Below, piece by piece: positions 15,189 to 18,102 of a stretch of 18,102 nucleotides of DNA (position 1 is the stretch's first letter; each line of letters starts with the position of its first letter). The DNA comes from an uncultured Erysipelotrichaceae bacterium (GTDB lineage Bacteria > Bacillota_I > Bacilli_A > Erysipelotrichales > Erysipelotrichaceae). The translations under genes were made by a program, and so were the position numbers. Location: the NCBI GenBank assembly GCA_902795525.1, contig CADBLN010000081.1:1-18102 (forward strand). Reading direction: 5' to 3'. The notes beneath the pieces are model-generated. The model saw only the letters and a program-made list of their open reading frames with translations, was not told the DNA's origin and made no database searches.

Positions 15189-16946
15189 ATGAAAAAGAAT
15201 AAGCACATAAATAAGCTTTTAGAGTATTTGTGGAAATATAAGTTTCATTATATCGTAGGAGTAATCCTGCTTCTTTTGGTTGACTATTTGGATCTGTTTA
15301 TTCCACAGTATACTGGAGAACTTACAGATTCTTTAGCGAATCATAGTATTGAGATGTCAGGTGCTAAAGAGATAATTTTAAAAATGATAGGTTGTGCTGC
15401 TCTTATTTCTTTAGGAAGAGCAGGTTTCAGATATTTCATAATTGGTACTTCAAGAAAGGGAGAACGTTGTTTTCAAAATGATATTTTTGCGAAGCTTGAA
15501 ACATTATCTCAACGTTTCTACAACGAGAACAAAACCGGTGATTTAATGGCTTTTTTCACCAATGATTTAGAAGCTGTTAGGGAAGCAATAGGCTGGAGCA
15601 TTGTCAGTTTAGTCGATGCGGCAGTTTTAACCTTCATGGTGCTATACCGCATGATGGCAAACATCAATGTTTCACTAACCTTGTATACGTTGATACCAAT
15701 GATTGCGATAGGTTTTTATGGTTATTTTATTTTCAATGCTTTTGAAGATAATTGGACTATGAAACAAAATGCTTTTGCGAAGTTATCTGATGAAGTGCAG
15801 GAAAGTGTTTCAGCTGAAAGAGTCATAAAGGCTTTTGTGCAGGAGGAACGCCAACAAGAGTTCTTTAAAAAAGCTAACGATGAAAACCGGAAGGTTAATT
15901 TAAAATTAGTAAGATTAAGATCTTTTGCTTGGCCTGTCATGGAAGTGTTGATTGGTTTGGCGTATTTAATCGCAATTGTGGTAGGCGGTTACTATGCCAT
16001 GATAGGCTCAATTACTTTAGGACAGTTTGTGACATTTTCAAGTTATGTTGGAACTTTAGTATGGCCAATGTTAGCATTTGGTGATTGTATCATCATGTTT
16101 ACCCAAGGCGTTGCCGGTTTGAAGAGAATCAATAAGGCTTTTAATGAAGTTCCAGATATTAGAGATGATAATCCTGATGATGTTACTGAGTTAAAAGGTG
16201 AGATTGTTTTTGATCATGTAGATTTTAAATACAGTGAAGATTTACCATTGGCATTGCAAGATATAAACATTGAAATCAAGGAAGGTGAAACCTTTGCGAT
16301 AATGGGTAGAACCGGCGCTGGAAAAACAACAATGGTCAATTTAATAACAAGGTTATTTGATGTGACAAGTGGTGAGATAAGATTTGATGGTCATCCAATA
16401 AAGAAGATTCCATTGAAGGTTTTAAGAGAGAACATCGCCTATGTTCCCCAAGATTACTTCATGTTTTCAGAGACACTTAAACAAAACATTTCCTTTGGCA
16501 AGCAAGAAGCAACAATGGAGGAAATCATTGAAGCTTGCAAGCTGGCAGACATACATGACAACATTGATGAATTTCCATTGAAATATGAAACCATGGTTGG
16601 TGAAAGAGGGGTAACCCTTTCTGGTGGCCAGAAGCAAAGAGCTTCAATCGCAAGAGCAATTTTAAAAGACAGTCCAATTCTTATCATGGATGATTCTTTA
16701 AGTGCAGTTGACACTGATACTGAAGATACTATATTGCATAATCTGGCTCAGTTAAGAAAAGGCAAAACTACAATTATGATTGCTCATCGTGTTTCAACTG
16801 TTCAAAAAGCTGACCATATTTTAGTGCTTGAAGAAGGCAAGATTGCTGAATATGGAAGTTACGATGAATTAGTCGCAATGGATGGCATCTTTGCGAAGAT
16901 GGTTATTAAACAACAGCTAGAAAAACAACTAGCGATGGAACAATAG
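15189..16946 (+). CDS. ABC multidrug exporter half-transporter, BmrC-like, degenerate ATP site
   Basis: A 585-residue type IV (B-family) half-transporter: six membrane helices in about 20-305, then an ATPase domain (about 337-575). Motifs are Walker A GRTGAGKTT (373-381), Q-loop Gln421, signature LSGGQ (477-481), Walker B ILIMD (497-501) and H-loop His533. The residue after the Walker B aspartate is Asp502 where the catalytic glutamate is expected, the mark of the degenerate partner in heterodimeric exporters such as BmrC/BmrD, EfrC/EfrD and TM287/288. The signature motif is intact, as expected if it completes the active site of its partner. The partner gene follows with eight bases between the stop and the next ATG. 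Together they should form one exporter for drugs or lipophilic compounds; the actual substrate is unknown. Confidence 0.9.
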   Translation: MKKNKHINKLLEYLWKYKFHYIVGVILLLLVDYLDLFIPQYTGELTDSLANHSIEMSGAKEIILKMIGCAALISLGRAGFRYFIIGTSRKGERCFQNDIFAKLETLSQRFYNENKTGDLMAFFTNDLEAVREAIGWSIVSLVDAAVLTFMVLYRMMANINVSLTLYTLIPMIAIGFYGYFIFNAFEDNWTMKQNAFAKLSDEVQESVSAERVIKAFVQEERQQEFFKKANDENRKVNLKLVRLRSFAWPVMEVLIGLAYLIAIVVGGYYAMIGSITLGQFVTFSSYVGTLVWPMLAFGDCIIMFTQGVAGLKRINKAFNEVPDIRDDNPDDVTELKGEIVFDHVDFKYSEDLPLALQDINIEIKEGETFAIMGRTGAGKTTMVNLITRLFDVTSGEIRFDGHPIKKIPLKVLRENIAYVPQDYFMFSETLKQNISFGKQEATMEEIIEACKLADIHDNIDEFPLKYETMVGERGVTLSGGQKQRASIARAILKDSPILIMDDSLSAVDTDTEDTILHNLAQLRKGKTTIMIAHRVSTVQKADHILVLEEGKIAEYGSYDELVAMDGIFAKMVIKQQLEKQLAMEQ

Positions 16947-16954
16947 GAGGTAGT

Positions 16955-18102
16955 ATGGCAAAGATAGAAAAAGAACAAGTCATTACCTCTTATGATGGTA
17001 AATTATATTCAAGATTATTCAACTACATGAAACCATATATGGGAAGTTTCATTATAGCGGTAGTTTTAGTTTTGGTTGTGACAGCACTGAACTTATATAG
17101 ACCAATGATTATTTCAAGAGTAATTGATGAATATATCGAAGGATACTCTAAACCATATGCTTATGTTAGTAAAGAAAACGCTGAAATTGAATATAAGGGA
17201 TTATATTTAGATAAGACAATAATCTTTTATAGTGATACGTATGAGAAGTATGCAGGCATGTTGTATTATCAAGATAATTACTATTTCTTTACAGACTTAA
17301 ACAGGTCAGAAAGCGAAATGCTCCAACAAATGAGCAAGGATAGTTTTGAAGCTGTTAAAACTAGTAATACATTAACTGTCCATGATCAAAGTGGTAATGA
17401 GTATACTGGAGAATTATTATCTAAAGAGGATTTAAAAGTTTTAAGAAGTACCGATTACAATGGTGTGAAGTTTTTAGCGATTGTATATGCTTTAGTGTTG
17501 CTTGTAAATACTATCTGCAGTGTTGCTGAAACGCTTATTTTACAAACAGCAGGGCAAACAATCATTTATAACATTCGTAACGAGATTTTTGCCCACATAC
17601 ATTCTTTACCATTGCGCTTTTTTGACACTCATCCTGTAGGTCAAGTTGTCACAAGGGCTACTAATGATGTTGAATCACTCAACAACATGTACTCCAATGT
17701 AATTGTTAATTTAGTTAGAAACACCGTAATGATAATTGGTTATATTGTTGTGATGTTTAGCATCAATACCCAATTGGCGGTGGTAGCTTTAGCCTTATTA
17801 CCAATCATTATTATCATCACCGCTATCTTTACTAAGCTAAGTAGGAGTATTTATCGCCGTATCAGAACAAAGGTTAGTGCCCTAAATACATTCTTAAGTG
17901 AGCATATTTCAGGGATGAAATTAATACAAATATTTGCGAGAGAAGAGGCAAAATATAAACAATTCTATGATAGTACTGATGATTTGTATAAATCTAGAAT
18001 GAAAGAGTTAGGTGTCTATATGTTGTTTAGACCGCTTATGAATTTCATTGGGACCGCAGCACTTGCCTTGATGCTGTATAGAGGATCAAAAGGAGTGATT
18101 GA
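16955..18102 (+). CDS. ABC exporter half-transporter, BmrD-like, with extracellular insert (partial)
   Basis: The frame is open from ATG 16955 to the window end, giving 382 residues of the membrane domain; the ATPase domain lies beyond. GGAGG (16946-16950), overlapping the upstream stop, sets the start. Helix 1 is at about 31-52. An unusual loop of about 110 residues (roughly 60-168), rich in Tyr, Asp and Glu, separates it from helix 2 at about 171-192; BmrD/EfrD-type subunits carry such an extracellular domain. Family features further on include RFFDTHPVGQVVTRATNDVE (221-240) and the coupling-helix region around FAREEAKYKQF (333-343). It should pair with the preceding half-transporter and supply the catalytically complete site, which could be confirmed only from sequence outside this window. 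Confidence 0.88.
   Translation, partial: MAKIEKEQVITSYDGKLYSRLFNYMKPYMGSFIIAVVLVLVVTALNLYRPMIISRVIDEYIEGYSKPYAYVSKENAEIEYKGLYLDKTIIFYSDTYEKYAGMLYYQDNYYFFTDLNRSESEMLQQMSKDSFEAVKTSNTLTVHDQSGNEYTGELLSKEDLKVLRSTDYNGVKFLAIVYALVLLVNTICSVAETLILQTAGQTIIYNIRNEIFAHIHSLPLRFFDTHPVGQVVTRATNDVESLNNMYSNVIVNLVRNTVMIIGYIVVMFSINTQLAVVALALLPIIIIITAIFTKLSRSIYRRIRTKVSALNTFLSEHISGMKLIQIFAREEAKYKQFYDSTDDLYKSRMKELGVYMLFRPLMNFIGTAALALMLYRGSKGVI

Noticed and set aside
15722..16714. Minus-strand open frames of 72 and 86 codons inside the first ABC exporter gene
   Set aside because: They are antisense to a fully supported gene and show no recognisable domain or start signal.
1..18102. CRISPR arrays, tRNA or rRNA genes, insertion sequences, phage genes
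   Set aside because: No repeated spacer pattern, cloverleaf, transposase or phage protein was recognised on either strand, and all frames encode ordinary chromosomal families.

Overview
The window comes from a low-GC, AT-rich Gram-positive bacterium, probably a gut-type Firmicute of the Erysipelotrichia or Clostridia kind. This rests on the base composition, strong AGGAGG-type ribosome binding sites, intrinsic terminators, and the protein families present (short malic enzyme, ROK sugar kinase, a CotH/VTC/DUF4956 set, a BmrCD-like ABC pair). TGG encodes Trp and TGA is used as a stop, so this is the standard bacterial code and not a mycoplasma code. No rRNA, tRNA, CRISPR array, insertion sequence or origin was seen. 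Gene density is high, and the longest non-coding gap is 174 bases.

Layout. Bases 1-90 are the tail of a membrane protein. Bases 144-3915 are a tight three-gene carbon operon (phosphoglucomutase/phosphomannomutase, malic enzyme, ROK-family glucokinase) closed by a clear terminator. Bases 3985-6052 hold a condensation/acetyltransferase-like protein followed by an overlapping six-helix membrane protein. These converge on a minus-strand MATE exporter (6045-7388), and the ends share a hairpin terminator. After a short divergent promoter region, 7535-10702 encodes a 1055-residue ABC ATPase-FtsX/MacB-like fusion with a very large extracytoplasmic domain. Bases 10751-15014 form a CotH kinase / VTC polyphosphate polymerase / DUF4956 operon with its own promoter and terminator. 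Bases 15189-18102 carry the two halves of a heterodimeric BmrCD-type multidrug ABC exporter; the second half runs off the window.

How the genes fit together. The first operon feeds glucose into glucose-6-phosphate, interconverts it with glucose-1-phosphate, and links malate to pyruvate. The most interesting block is 7535-15014. A soluble VTC-type polyphosphate polymerase is translationally coupled to a membrane-anchored, apparently outward-facing CotH kinase that carries three lamin-tail domains, and it is followed closely by a DUF4956 membrane protein. By analogy with the yeast VTC complex, the VTC and DUF4956 proteins could form a minimal polyphosphate synthesis/translocation unit whose product, or a partner, is used at the cell surface by CotH. 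That proposal is inference. Upstream, the ABC-FtsX fusion and cotH share an unusual start-site architecture: an extended -10 box placed so close to the ATG that the mRNAs should be nearly leaderless, with no convincing Shine-Dalgarno sequence. This suggests the two transcription units may be expressed alike.
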